Both the position numbers and the translations under genes were made by a program. DNA of 5,070 nucleotides from Deltaproteobacteria bacterium (GTDB lineage: Bacteria; JAUYMQ01): the NCBI GenBank assembly GCA_030698575.1, contig JAUYMQ010000331.1, forward strand, positions 1-5,070. The letters are read 5' to 3'. Positions 1 through 5,070 of the stretch are shown here, one piece after another; the first letter of the stretch is position 1; the number at the start of each line of letters is the position of its first letter. The notes beneath the pieces are model-generated. The model had not been told where the DNA came from and did not search any database. It worked only from the letters and a program-made list of their open reading frames with translations.

Positions 1-1358
1 TCGATCAGAATCTCGGAGGATCGGGCGGGACGGTGATTCGAATCGATCCCACCACCGGGACGCAGTACGTGGTGGCGTCGGGCGTCTATTTCTCCGATCC
101 CTTCGGCATCCTGTCCGTTCCCGAGGACTTCACGCCGCCCGCTACCCCGCCCGCCAGCCCCGGCGACATCCTCGTGAGCGACTTCAGCGCCTTCGGCGGG
201 ACCGGCGGGCTCCTTCGCGTCAGCTCCCAGACCGGCGCGCAGACGGCCCTCTCCTCCGGAATAAACTTCGACGAGCCCTTCGGCATCGCCTTCGAGAGCG
301 ACGGCGACGTCGTGGTCGCCGACCGCGTGCGGGGGATCATTCGCGTGAACCCGATCACGGGAACGCAAACGGTCCTCTCGACAGGCGGGCTCCTCACGAG
401 CCCCTCGGGAATCGCGGTCGAGAGCAGCGGTCATCTCGTGGTCACCAATCCGGCCACGGCGCAGGTGCTCCGCATCGGCCCGACAACCGGGTTCCAGTCG
501 GTGGTGAGCGCGGGAGGGCTCCTGCTGAACCCCATCGGCATCGCGATGGAAACGAGCGGGTACCTGGTAGTAGCCGACCGGGACGCCTTCGGCGGGAGCG
601 GCGGCCTCATCCGGGTCGATCCGGTTTCAGGCGCGCAGGCTGCCATCTCGTCGGGAGGGCTCTTCTCGAATCCGATCGGGGTTGCCGTGGAGGCGAGCGG
701 CGATCTGGTCGTTGCTGACGCGAGCGCGACGAGCGTCGTTCGCGTCGACCCGGTGAGCGGCGCGCAGGCGGCGGTTTCTTCCGGGGGGAGCCTCGTCGCG
801 CCCTTCGGCATCGCGCTCGAGGCAGGCGGCGACATTCTGGTGTTCGATCAGGGCGCGAGCGGGCTACTGGGAGCGGTGATCCGGGTCGATCCGGTCACCG
901 GGGCGCAGACGGTTCTTTCATCGGGCGGAAGCTTCGCCGATCCCTTCGGCATCGCAGTCGTGCCCCCCCTCCTCCCGAACTTCCACACCGAGTTGTTTTA
1001 CGGCACGACGGAGGGAGGCTCGGTGAGCTTCATGGTGAACGGGGTGACGATCGTCGTGACGACGCGCGGGGGCGCCTCGGCGGCCCAGGTCGCCCGTGCA
1101 ATCGCCGCAGCCATAAACGCGAACGCGAAGCTCAAGGCGGCCGGGATCACGGCCACCGTGGTGGAAAACTCGGTCAACGTGAACGGCGAGCTGAACGGAA
1201 TAAGCATCACCGACCCGGGCATCCAGTCCGGTCCCATCGAGTCGATCCCCACCCTTTCGGGTCTTTCGACAGCACTGCTCGTCCTGCTGCTCCTCCTCGC
1301 CGGGGTTTGCCTGATCCGCCGGCAGGGCGGTGCGCACCGCCCCCCGGGGGCCGCCTGA
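1..1358 (+). CDS. NHL-like beta-propeller surface protein with IPTL-CTERM tail (5' end missing)
   Basis: The frame is open from the first complete codon at base 3, and those codons read DQNLGGSGGT, which matches the repeat interior. The GTG at 33 is therefore not the start, and the gene begins upstream of the window. Counting from that GTG, residues 1-32 end one repeat array, 33-43 are a Pro-rich linker (TPPATPPASP), and 44-312 are six repeats of 42-47 residues with a consensus near GDLVVAD..GGLIRVDPVTGAQ..SSGG...NPIGIAVE. This resembles NHL/SMP-30/Vgb-type propeller blades. Residues 313-404 form a module I do not recognise, and 405-431 are a sorting tail (IPTLS, hydrophobic stretch, RR). The protein is probably exported, but its signal peptide would lie outside the window. 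The ligand or enzymatic role is unknown, and no catalytic motif is visible. Confidence is high for a real gene and moderate for the fold. Confidence 0.9.
   Translation, partial: DQNLGGSGGTVIRIDPTTGTQYVVASGVYFSDPFGILSVPEDFTPPATPPASPGDILVSDFSAFGGTGGLLRVSSQTGAQTALSSGINFDEPFGIAFESDGDVVVADRVRGIIRVNPITGTQTVLSTGGLLTSPSGIAVESSGHLVVTNPATAQVLRIGPTTGFQSVVSAGGLLLNPIGIAMETSGYLVVADRDAFGGSGGLIRVDPVSGAQAAISSGGLFSNPIGVAVEASGDLVVADASATSVVRVDPVSGAQAAVSSGGSLVAPFGIALEAGGDILVFDQGASGLLGAVIRVDPVTGAQTVLSSGGSFADPFGIAVVPPLLPNFHTELFYGTTEGGSVSFMVNGVTIVVTTRGGASAAQVARAIAAAINANAKLKAAGITATVVENSVNVNGELNGISITDPGIQSGPIESIPTLSGLSTALLVLLLLLAGVCLIRRQGGAHRPPGAA
162..968 (+). repeat. Six tandem NHL-like propeller repeats
   Basis: Six units begin at residues 44, 91, 133, 176, 223 and 266 of the + strand protein (numbered from the GTG at 33). 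Each has a strand like GD(I/L)(L/V)V.D, a variable loop, (I/L)RVDP.(S/T)GAQ, SSGG, and a (P)(F/I)GIA(V/L)E ending. Unit length varies only in the loop after the first strand: units 1, 4 and 6 carry an additional Gly-rich loop (FGGTGG, FGGSGG, GASGLLG), while 2, 3 and 5 lack it. Some DNA is strongly conserved between units; for example, atccgggtcgatccggt occurs at 609-625 and again at 879-895. Six blades would suit a closed six-bladed propeller, which is an inference. Confidence 0.8.
1245..1325 (+). other. IPTL-CTERM-like protein sorting signal
   Basis: Residues 405-431 read IPTLS, a short polar stretch, a hydrophobic run of Leu/Val/Ala (about 413-428) and then RR, with only 11 residues left before the stop. 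This tripartite layout (signature motif, membrane segment, basic cluster at the extreme C-terminus) is that of the IPTL-CTERM variant of the PEP-CTERM/exosortase signals. The usual IPTLSEWG form is changed to IPTLSGLS here. The tail predicts transit through the inner membrane and processing by an exosortase-like enzyme, which is not encoded in this window. Confidence 0.8.
1325..1342. repeat. 18-bp perfect palindrome in the 3' end of the propeller gene
   Basis: GGGCGGTGCGCACCGCCC equals its own reverse complement, and a second palindrome, CCCCCGGGGG, overlaps its end at 1341-1350. Both lie in codons for the last residues after the RR cluster, just before the TGA at 1356. No T-rich tract follows, so a standard intrinsic terminator is not supported. 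It may be a dyad binding site, an RNA hairpin that protects the 3' end, or a chance product of GC-rich sequence. Confidence 0.4.
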
Positions 1359-1458
1359 TCGGTCCGCGCCACCCCTCTCCTGACCCTCCCGAGCCCCCCA
1401 GGGGTCTAAAGCGCTACCACAAAGTTCCGATAAGCCCACCGTCGAGGTTTCCATCGAC

Positions 1459-1574
1459 CCGTATCGCATACGGAGTCCAAACCTGAGCAACGAAAGGCGC
1501 TCCCCCTCGTCGGGCGAGTCGCCACCCCCTGTGCGCGGGGAATCCGCTGGCGCCAAGCAGGACATGCGATACGG
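1459..1574. repeat. 11-bp inverted repeat in the leader of the c-di-GMP regulator gene
   Basis: The sequence ccgtatcgcat at 1459-1469 is the exact reverse complement of atgcgatacgg at 1564-1574, with 94 bases between. The left arm also lies in its own hairpin, ccgtat-cgc-atacgg (1459-1473). The left arm can therefore pair either locally or with the distant right arm, which ends 23 bases before the ribosome binding site. The arrangement could be a switchable leader RNA or a pair of binding sites for one regulator. Nothing else in the 256-base gap (1359-1614) gave a convincing promoter, small gene or riboswitch. Confidence 0.45.
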
Positions 1575-1597
1575 CGGCTGCGCCATACCCTGAGCTC

Positions 1598-1604
1598 GGG
1601 GAGG
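1598..1604 (+). promoter_or_regulatory. Ribosome binding site of the REC-GGDEF-EAL gene
   Basis: GGGGAGG, followed by T, lies 10 bases before the ATG at 1615. It is a strong Shine-Dalgarno match at suitable spacing and supports this start. The REC domain also begins immediately after the start (RILLIEE), so neither a longer nor a shorter protein is needed. Confidence 0.75.
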
Positions 1605-1614
1605 TCTGGATCCC

Positions 1615-3318
1615 ATGATCAAGCAACGGCTTCGCATCCTTCTGATTGAAGAGAACGCCCTCGACGCACGCATCGCCGAGGATTTCCTTCAAGAGGAAGC
1701 CCCCGGTTCCTACGTCATCCAGCGCGCTGCTTCGATGTCGGACGCGATCGTTGCGCTGGCCGAACGCCCTTTCGATGCTGCGCTGCTCGACCTGACGCTG
1801 CCCGACTCCGACGGCGAGCGCACGGTGGGCCGCATTCGCAACGTGGACAGCAACCTTCCGATAGTCGTTCTCAGTCACCACGACAGCGAGCGCCTGACCA
1901 CGCAGTCGCTCCGGGCGGGCGCCCAGGAGTATCTGATCAAGGAACATATCGACGGCCGTCTGCTCCGCCGGGCGATCCAGTACGCCCTTGAACGCAAGAG
2001 AATCGAGCGGCGCATCGAGTACATCCTGAGCTACGATGATCTCACCAAAATCTGGAACAGGCGCACTTTTTACGAGCGCGCAAAAACGGCCATCGCGCAG
2101 GCGAAGCGGTATCACCGCGTCGCAGCCCTCTTGCTCATGGACCTCGATCAGTTCAAGGCGGCAAACGATCTGCTCGGACAGGCGGGCGGCGACGAGCTTC
2201 TGCGGATGGTCGCTAGACGCCTGACCGGCACCGTCAGGGAAACCGACACGCTCGCGCGCGCCGGCGGGGACGAGTTCGCCATCTTCCTGACGGAGGTCAA
2301 GAAGGCCGACGACGTGAGTTTGTTCGTGAGACGCGTCGCCGCGTCGTTCCAGAAGCCCTTTGTGTTCGAGGGACGGGAAATCTTCGTGACCGCCAGCTTC
2401 GGCTCGAGCCTGCACCCGGAGGACGGCGACAACGTCGACGCCCTTCTGAAGAACGCCGAACTGGCAATGGCGTCGGCGAAGCGGGCTGGACGGAACATTC
2501 ACCACTTCCACTCACCGATCCTGAACGCCAAGGAGGAGAAGCGGTCGAAGATGCTGGTCGCGCTGCGGCGTGCGCTTCAGAATTCGCAGTTCCGGCTGTG
2601 CTATCAGCCGCTGATCGACATAAAAACGTCGAAGATAATCGGATCCGAAGCGCTGCTCCGGTGGGATCACCCGGTGTGGGGACTCGTCCCCCCGGACGAA
2701 TTCGTCCCGCTTGCCGAAGACCTGGGGCTGATCGTCCCCATTGGGCAGTGGGTGCTGGTCGAGGCTTGCCGCCAGGCGCAGCGGTGGGAGGATGCACTGG
2801 GGAGACACCTGGGCATTTCCGTGAACATCAGCGCGCTTCAGCTCAACCACCAGGATCTTCCCGAGATCATCTCGAAGGTGCTGGAGGAGACGAAGCTGGA
2901 TCCAAAAATGCTGGAGCTGGAACTGACGGAGAGCAGCTTTGTGCAGGACGAGGATGCGGCGCTGGACATGATCGCCAGGATTAGGAAGATGGGGATCAGC
3001 ATTGCGATCGACGATTTCGGCACGGGCTACTCGTCGCTACGCTACCTGAACAAGCTCCCCGTCGACAAGCTGAAGATCGATCGAAGTTTCATTTCCGACC
3101 TGGGAACCGATCCCGACAGGGGAACCATGGTCGAGGCCATCATCGCGATGGCGCGAAGCCTCAGGCTCGGCGTGATCGCCGAAGGGGTGGAGACAAGCGA
3201 GCAGCGCGAGATCCTGATGTCGCTGGGCTGTACCGTGATGCAGGGATTCTACTTTTCGCCCGCGATCTCGGCGCTGGAAATGGACCGGCTTCTGGAAGAG
3301 GATCGGAACTGGGACTAG
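1615..3318 (+). CDS. Response regulator with REC, GGDEF and EAL domains (c-di-GMP cyclase/phosphodiesterase)
   Basis: A complete 567-residue cytoplasmic protein with no membrane segment. REC spans about 5-125: acidic pair E12/E13, phosphoacceptor D59 (LLDLTLPDSDG), S87 and K109. A charged helix (about 118-138, RRAIQYALERKRIERR) links to GGDEF at about 138-300. That domain has D176 (MDLDQF), N184, D193, an intact GGDEF at 217-221, and an RxxD inhibitory site (R208, D211) five residues before it. EAL spans about 312-560: E345AL, N404, E436 (ELTE), D466/D467 (DDFGTGYSS), K487, E523 and Q543, so the metal and catalytic set looks complete. The expected role is phosphorylation-dependent synthesis and/or hydrolysis of c-di-GMP. 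Deviations in GGDEF include TKIWNRR for TGLPNRR, GQ189 for the usual GH, and AELAMA for the common ADxAMY. No partner histidine kinase gene is in view. The net direction of activity cannot be read from sequence. Confidence 0.97.
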   Translation: MIKQRLRILLIEENALDARIAEDFLQEEAPGSYVIQRAASMSDAIVALAERPFDAALLDLTLPDSDGERTVGRIRNVDSNLPIVVLSHHDSERLTTQSLRAGAQEYLIKEHIDGRLLRRAIQYALERKRIERRIEYILSYDDLTKIWNRRTFYERAKTAIAQAKRYHRVAALLLMDLDQFKAANDLLGQAGGDELLRMVARRLTGTVRETDTLARAGGDEFAIFLTEVKKADDVSLFVRRVAASFQKPFVFEGREIFVTASFGSSLHPEDGDNVDALLKNAELAMASAKRAGRNIHHFHSPILNAKEEKRSKMLVALRRALQNSQFRLCYQPLIDIKTSKIIGSEALLRWDHPVWGLVPPDEFVPLAEDLGLIVPIGQWVLVEACRQAQRWEDALGRHLGISVNISALQLNHQDLPEIISKVLEETKLDPKMLELELTESSFVQDEDAALDMIARIRKMGISIAIDDFGTGYSSLRYLNKLPVDKLKIDRSFISDLGTDPDRGTMVEAIIAMARSLRLGVIAEGVETSEQREILMSLGCTVMQGFYFSPAISALEMDRLLEEDRNWD

Positions 3319-3332
3319 GGCCGGAAACGGCC
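3319..3332. terminator. GAAA-loop hairpin between convergent genes (possible bidirectional terminator)
   Basis: Directly after the TAG at 3316-3318, ggccg (3319-3323) pairs with cggcc (3328-3332) around a GAAA tetraloop. The gap to the stop codon of the opposing gene is only 18 bases, so any shared terminator must be here or inside the coding ends. The stem is short (5 bp) and has no T tract on either side, so the terminator role is tentative. Confidence 0.35.
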
Positions 3333-3336
3333 GGGC

Positions 3337-5070
3337 TCACTCCAGCGGGAAGATGACCTGCAGGGCCACCTCCCCTTCCTGAAGGACCTGAACAAGCTGG
3401 CCCCGCGGATCGAAGCCGAGCGGCAGCTTCGCCTTTCCCGGCACCGAGTCAAAGTCGAGCCTGGCTTTGCCGCGAACGACCTCAGCTTCAGCCACCTCCA
3501 CCCCGCCCACGCGCAGCGTGCAAAGCCCGTCCTCGACGTCCCGCAGGTTCAACTTCACCTGATCGCGCCCTTGCCTTGAACGGAATTCGATAGTCCCGCG
3601 CGCCGCGGAACCTTCCGTCATCGACTCGAGGGGGGTCCGGATGCGGACTCCCCGCGCCAGTTGCCTGGCCTCCTCCACCGTTGCCGGGAAGTCGACCGTC
3701 AGGTAAGTCGTGTCGCCCTGGCACACCTCGAGCCGCTTGCCCCGCGGATCGAAGCCCGCGCCGGGCTCTTCGGGCGGGGCCGCGGCGCTCTCTTCGATCT
3801 GCAGCTTCCCGGCCTCCGCGGCACTCACCGCCAGCGTCGCCGACGGTTCACCGGAGACCATCACGTCGTAGTCGCCCGCCGCGAGGCGCTTGGCCGACAG
3901 CTCGAAACGCACGTCGCCCCCCTCGGCACGGAAGGTCGCCGCAGCCGTGGCATCGGCGTCAGCGCCCGTGCCCAGCAGATTCACCCTGATGATGATGATC
4001 ACGCCACCGCCGCCGCCACCGCCGCCCGGAGGAGGCCCGGGGTAAGGCGGCGGCGCGTCGTCGCACTCGTCCTTGTACTCGTCGTCCCCGTACATGGCGT
4101 AGTCGTACATGGCGTCGCCCTTGCAGCGATCCAGGATGTCACCGAGCACGTAGGCGGCGCCGGAGTTGTTCCCGACGTCGTTCCGGAAGGGAGAGCCCAC
4201 GATCGCCGATTCCCAGGAGAGCCCGACGGAGGTGCCGAAGCTATCGAGCGGCGCGAGGTCGGCGGCGGTGATCTTCGCCTCCTGCCGCCACTTCCAGTCA
4301 TACCGCCGGAAGAGGTACGCGGCGCCAGAGTTGTCACCCACGTCGTTTCGAAGCGGCGATCCCGCGATTATCGAATTGCCGTCCACGTCCACGGAGGCGC
4401 CGAAGTGGTCGAGGGGCGCCAGATCATGCGGGATGATCCTGGCCTCCTGCTTCCACTTGCCGCCGTCGCGGTGGAACACGTAGGCGGCGCCCGAATTGTC
4501 GCCCACCTGGTTGTGCAGCGGGGCGCCGACAACGATCGTGTCCTTGTAGATCGCAACGGCCCGGCCGAACTCGTCGAGCGGCGCGAGATCGAGCGGCGTG
4601 AGCTTCGCCTGCTGCGTCCAGGTCGAGTAGCTCCGGGTGAAAACGTAAGCCGTGCCCGAATTGTCGCCGACGTCGTTTCGGAGCGGCGCGCCGACAACGA
4701 TCGTGTCCTTGCTGATAGCCACCGAAGCGCCGAAGTTGTCGAGGGGGGCCAGGTCACTGGGCAGAAGCTTAGCCTCCTGCACCCAGGTCGAGTACACCTT
4801 CCGGAAAACGTAGGCCGCGCCCGAATCGCTCCCGACGGCGTTGTGAAGCGGGGCGCCGACCACGGCCGTGTCGCCGTGGATGGCCACCGCGCGCCCGAAA
4901 TCGTCGAAGGGGGCGAGATCGTTCGAGAGCAACTCGGCGCTCTGGCTCCAAACGGAGTAGTACGGACTGAAGACGTAGGCGGCGCCGGAGTTGTTCCCGA
5001 CGGCGTTGTGAAGCGGCGCTCCCACGACGGCGGCATACCGGCTCAGCGCCACCGAGCTGCCGAACTCGTC
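3337..5070 (-). CDS. FG-GAP repeat surface protein with duplicated C-terminal domain (5' end missing)
   Basis: The stop TGA is at 3339-3337 on the reverse strand, and the frame stays open to the right edge. The GTG at 5052 is not the start: the six codons before it read DEFGSS and complete a repeat. From that GTG, residues 1-303 hold six 55-residue units (DxFGxxVA...VVGAPLxNxVGxNSGAAYVF...W.QEAKL...DLAPL), matching FG-GAP_2/integrin-alpha-like propeller repeats; the last is cut short. Residues 305-335 are rich in Asp and Tyr and bounded by C310 and C330. A Pro/Gly tract (333-350, eight Gly) and VIIIIRV follow. Residues 374-569 contain two diverged copies of one domain marked by GFDPRG. Family knowledge suggests a secreted or surface adhesion-type protein; export cannot be confirmed because the N-terminus is missing. 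No C-terminal sorting tail or membrane helix is seen. It is convergent with the c-di-GMP gene. Confidence 0.9.
   Translation of the reverse strand, partial: DEFGSSVALSRYAAVVGAPLHNAVGNNSGAAYVFSPYYSVWSQSAELLSNDLAPFDDFGRAVAIHGDTAVVGAPLHNAVGSDSGAAYVFRKVYSTWVQEAKLLPSDLAPLDNFGASVAISKDTIVVGAPLRNDVGDNSGTAYVFTRSYSTWTQQAKLTPLDLAPLDEFGRAVAIYKDTIVVGAPLHNQVGDNSGAAYVFHRDGGKWKQEARIIPHDLAPLDHFGASVDVDGNSIIAGSPLRNDVGDNSGAAYLFRRYDWKWRQEAKITAADLAPLDSFGTSVGLSWESAIVGSPFRNDVGNNSGAAYVLGDILDRCKGDAMYDYAMYGDDEYKDECDDAPPPYPGPPPGGGGGGGGVIIIIRVNLLGTGADADATAAATFRAEGGDVRFELSAKRLAAGDYDVMVSGEPSATLAVSAAEAGKLQIEESAAAPPEEPGAGFDPRGKRLEVCQGDTTYLTVDFPATVEEARQLARGVRIRTPLESMTEGSAARGTIEFRSRQGRDQVKLNLRDVEDGLCTLRVGGVEVAEAEVVRGKARLDFDSVPGKAKLPLGFDPRGQLVQVLQEGEVALQVIFPLE
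3346..3933 (-). repeat. Two diverged copies of a C-terminal domain of about 80 residues
   Basis: Copy A is residues 374-456 and copy B is 490-569. They align from FR (374/490) through L385/L501, G393/G509, the GFDPRG motif (433-438 and 546-551) and the closing (V)xFP (455-456 and 568-569), with one three-residue gap. At DNA level gccccgcggatcgaagcc is identical at 3400-3417 and 3739-3756 on the + strand. The predicted composition is mainly beta. I do not recognise the family; an Ig-like or other beta-sandwich fold is a guess. Confidence 0.65.
3988..4026 (-). repeat. Triplet-repeat tract encoding poly-Gly then Ile run
   Basis: On the + strand there are four GAT triplets at 3988-3999, followed by a run of CCG/CCA triplets to about 4026. 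On the coding strand these give eight Gly (4026-4003) followed by VIIII (4002-3988). The tract is in frame and sits between the Cys/Asp-rich segment and the C-terminal domains, so it is probably a flexible hinge followed by a beta strand. Such triplet runs are prone to in-frame length change by slippage. Confidence 0.75.
4144..5070 (-). repeat. Six FG-GAP-type repeats with exact 165-bp period
   Basis: Units start at 5070, 4905, 4740, 4575, 4410 and 4245 on the reverse strand. The first five are exactly 55 residues each, and the sixth stops after about 34. Conserved landmarks are FG at unit positions 3-4, (V/A)GAP or (V/A)GSP near 17-19, NSG or DSG near 27-29, AAYVF and W.QEA. DNA is conserved too: gcgccgacaacgatcgtg and the next six bases are identical at 4523-4546 and 4688-4711, one period apart. 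The uniform period and high identity point to recent tandem duplication or homogenisation. Confidence 0.9.

Noticed and set aside
33-35. GTG as start codon of the propeller gene
   Set aside because: The in-frame codons before it continue the repeat pattern and no ribosome binding site is needed there; the gene enters from outside the window.
1382-1406. Intrinsic terminator after the propeller gene (GACCC/GGGTC pairing)
   Set aside because: The stem is only 5-6 bp with a loop of about 13-15 bases, and it is followed by TAAAGC, not a T tract.
1540-1565. Sigma-54 type promoter (TGGC...GC) near 1549
   Set aside because: The TGGC is not followed by a TTGC-like element at the required spacing.
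1407-1600. c-di-GMP or cobalamin riboswitch in the leader of the regulator gene
   Set aside because: I looked for the conserved core sequences of these classes and did not see them. Only simple inverted repeats are present.
918-1673. Reverse-strand open frame of 251 codons across the propeller 3' end and leader
   Set aside because: The translation is rich in Arg/Gly with no recognisable motif, it overlaps real coding sequence, and no convincing start context was seen.
1414-2511. Long reverse-strand open frame of 365 codons over the leader and the REC-GGDEF gene
   Set aside because: It is opposite a clearly recognised gene with intact motifs. Its translation shows no domain and reads like the antisense of GC-rich codons.
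4368-5036. Second reverse-strand frame of 222 codons within the FG-GAP gene
   Set aside because: It is a frame-shifted shadow of the 165-bp repeats; the periodicity of the true frame is copied as low-complexity Arg/Ser/Pro/Thr sequence.
5050-5052. GTG as start codon of the FG-GAP gene
   Set aside because: The upstream codons to the window edge read DEFGSS and complete a 55-residue repeat, so the true start is beyond the edge.
4144-5070. CRISPR-like regular repeat array
   Set aside because: The 165-bp periodicity is in frame, codes for FG-GAP units throughout and has no short repeat/unique spacer structure.

Overview
The window is GC-rich bacterial DNA holding three large genes with little space between them. 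Two are cut by the window edges. The organism is most likely a Gram-negative bacterium with an exosortase-type protein sorting system, because the first protein ends in an IPTL-CTERM-like tail. Such tails are known mainly from proteobacteria and other environmental Gram-negatives. The sequence does not allow a finer taxonomic call.

Layout. (1) Positions 1-1358, + strand: the 3' part of a gene for a secreted or surface beta-propeller protein with NHL-like repeats. A short Pro-rich linker separates the end of one repeat array from a second array of six repeats. An unrecognised alpha/beta-looking module and the sorting tail follow. (2) Positions 1359-1614: a 256-base leader with an 11-bp inverted repeat, a local hairpin and a good ribosome binding site. 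(3) Positions 1615-3318, + strand: a complete 567-residue response regulator with REC, GGDEF and EAL domains, that is, a c-di-GMP turnover enzyme. (4) Positions 3319-3336: an 18-base gap between convergent stop codons with a GAAA-loop hairpin. (5) Positions 3337-5070, - strand: the 3' part of a gene for a protein with FG-GAP-type repeats of exactly 55 residues. It continues with a Cys/Tyr/Asp-rich segment, a Pro/Gly tract and a C-terminal region made of two diverged copies of one domain.

How they may work together. A phosphorylation-controlled c-di-GMP enzyme sits between two repeat-built proteins that look extracytoplasmic. c-di-GMP commonly controls adhesins and matrix production, so a functional link is plausible. 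It is inference only: the genes are not an obvious operon, and the third is convergent. I see no tRNA, rRNA, CRISPR array, transposase or phage gene. The least explained parts are the module before the IPTL tail, the duplicated GFDPRG domain with its Cys-bounded insert, and the alternating repeat classes in the FG-GAP array.
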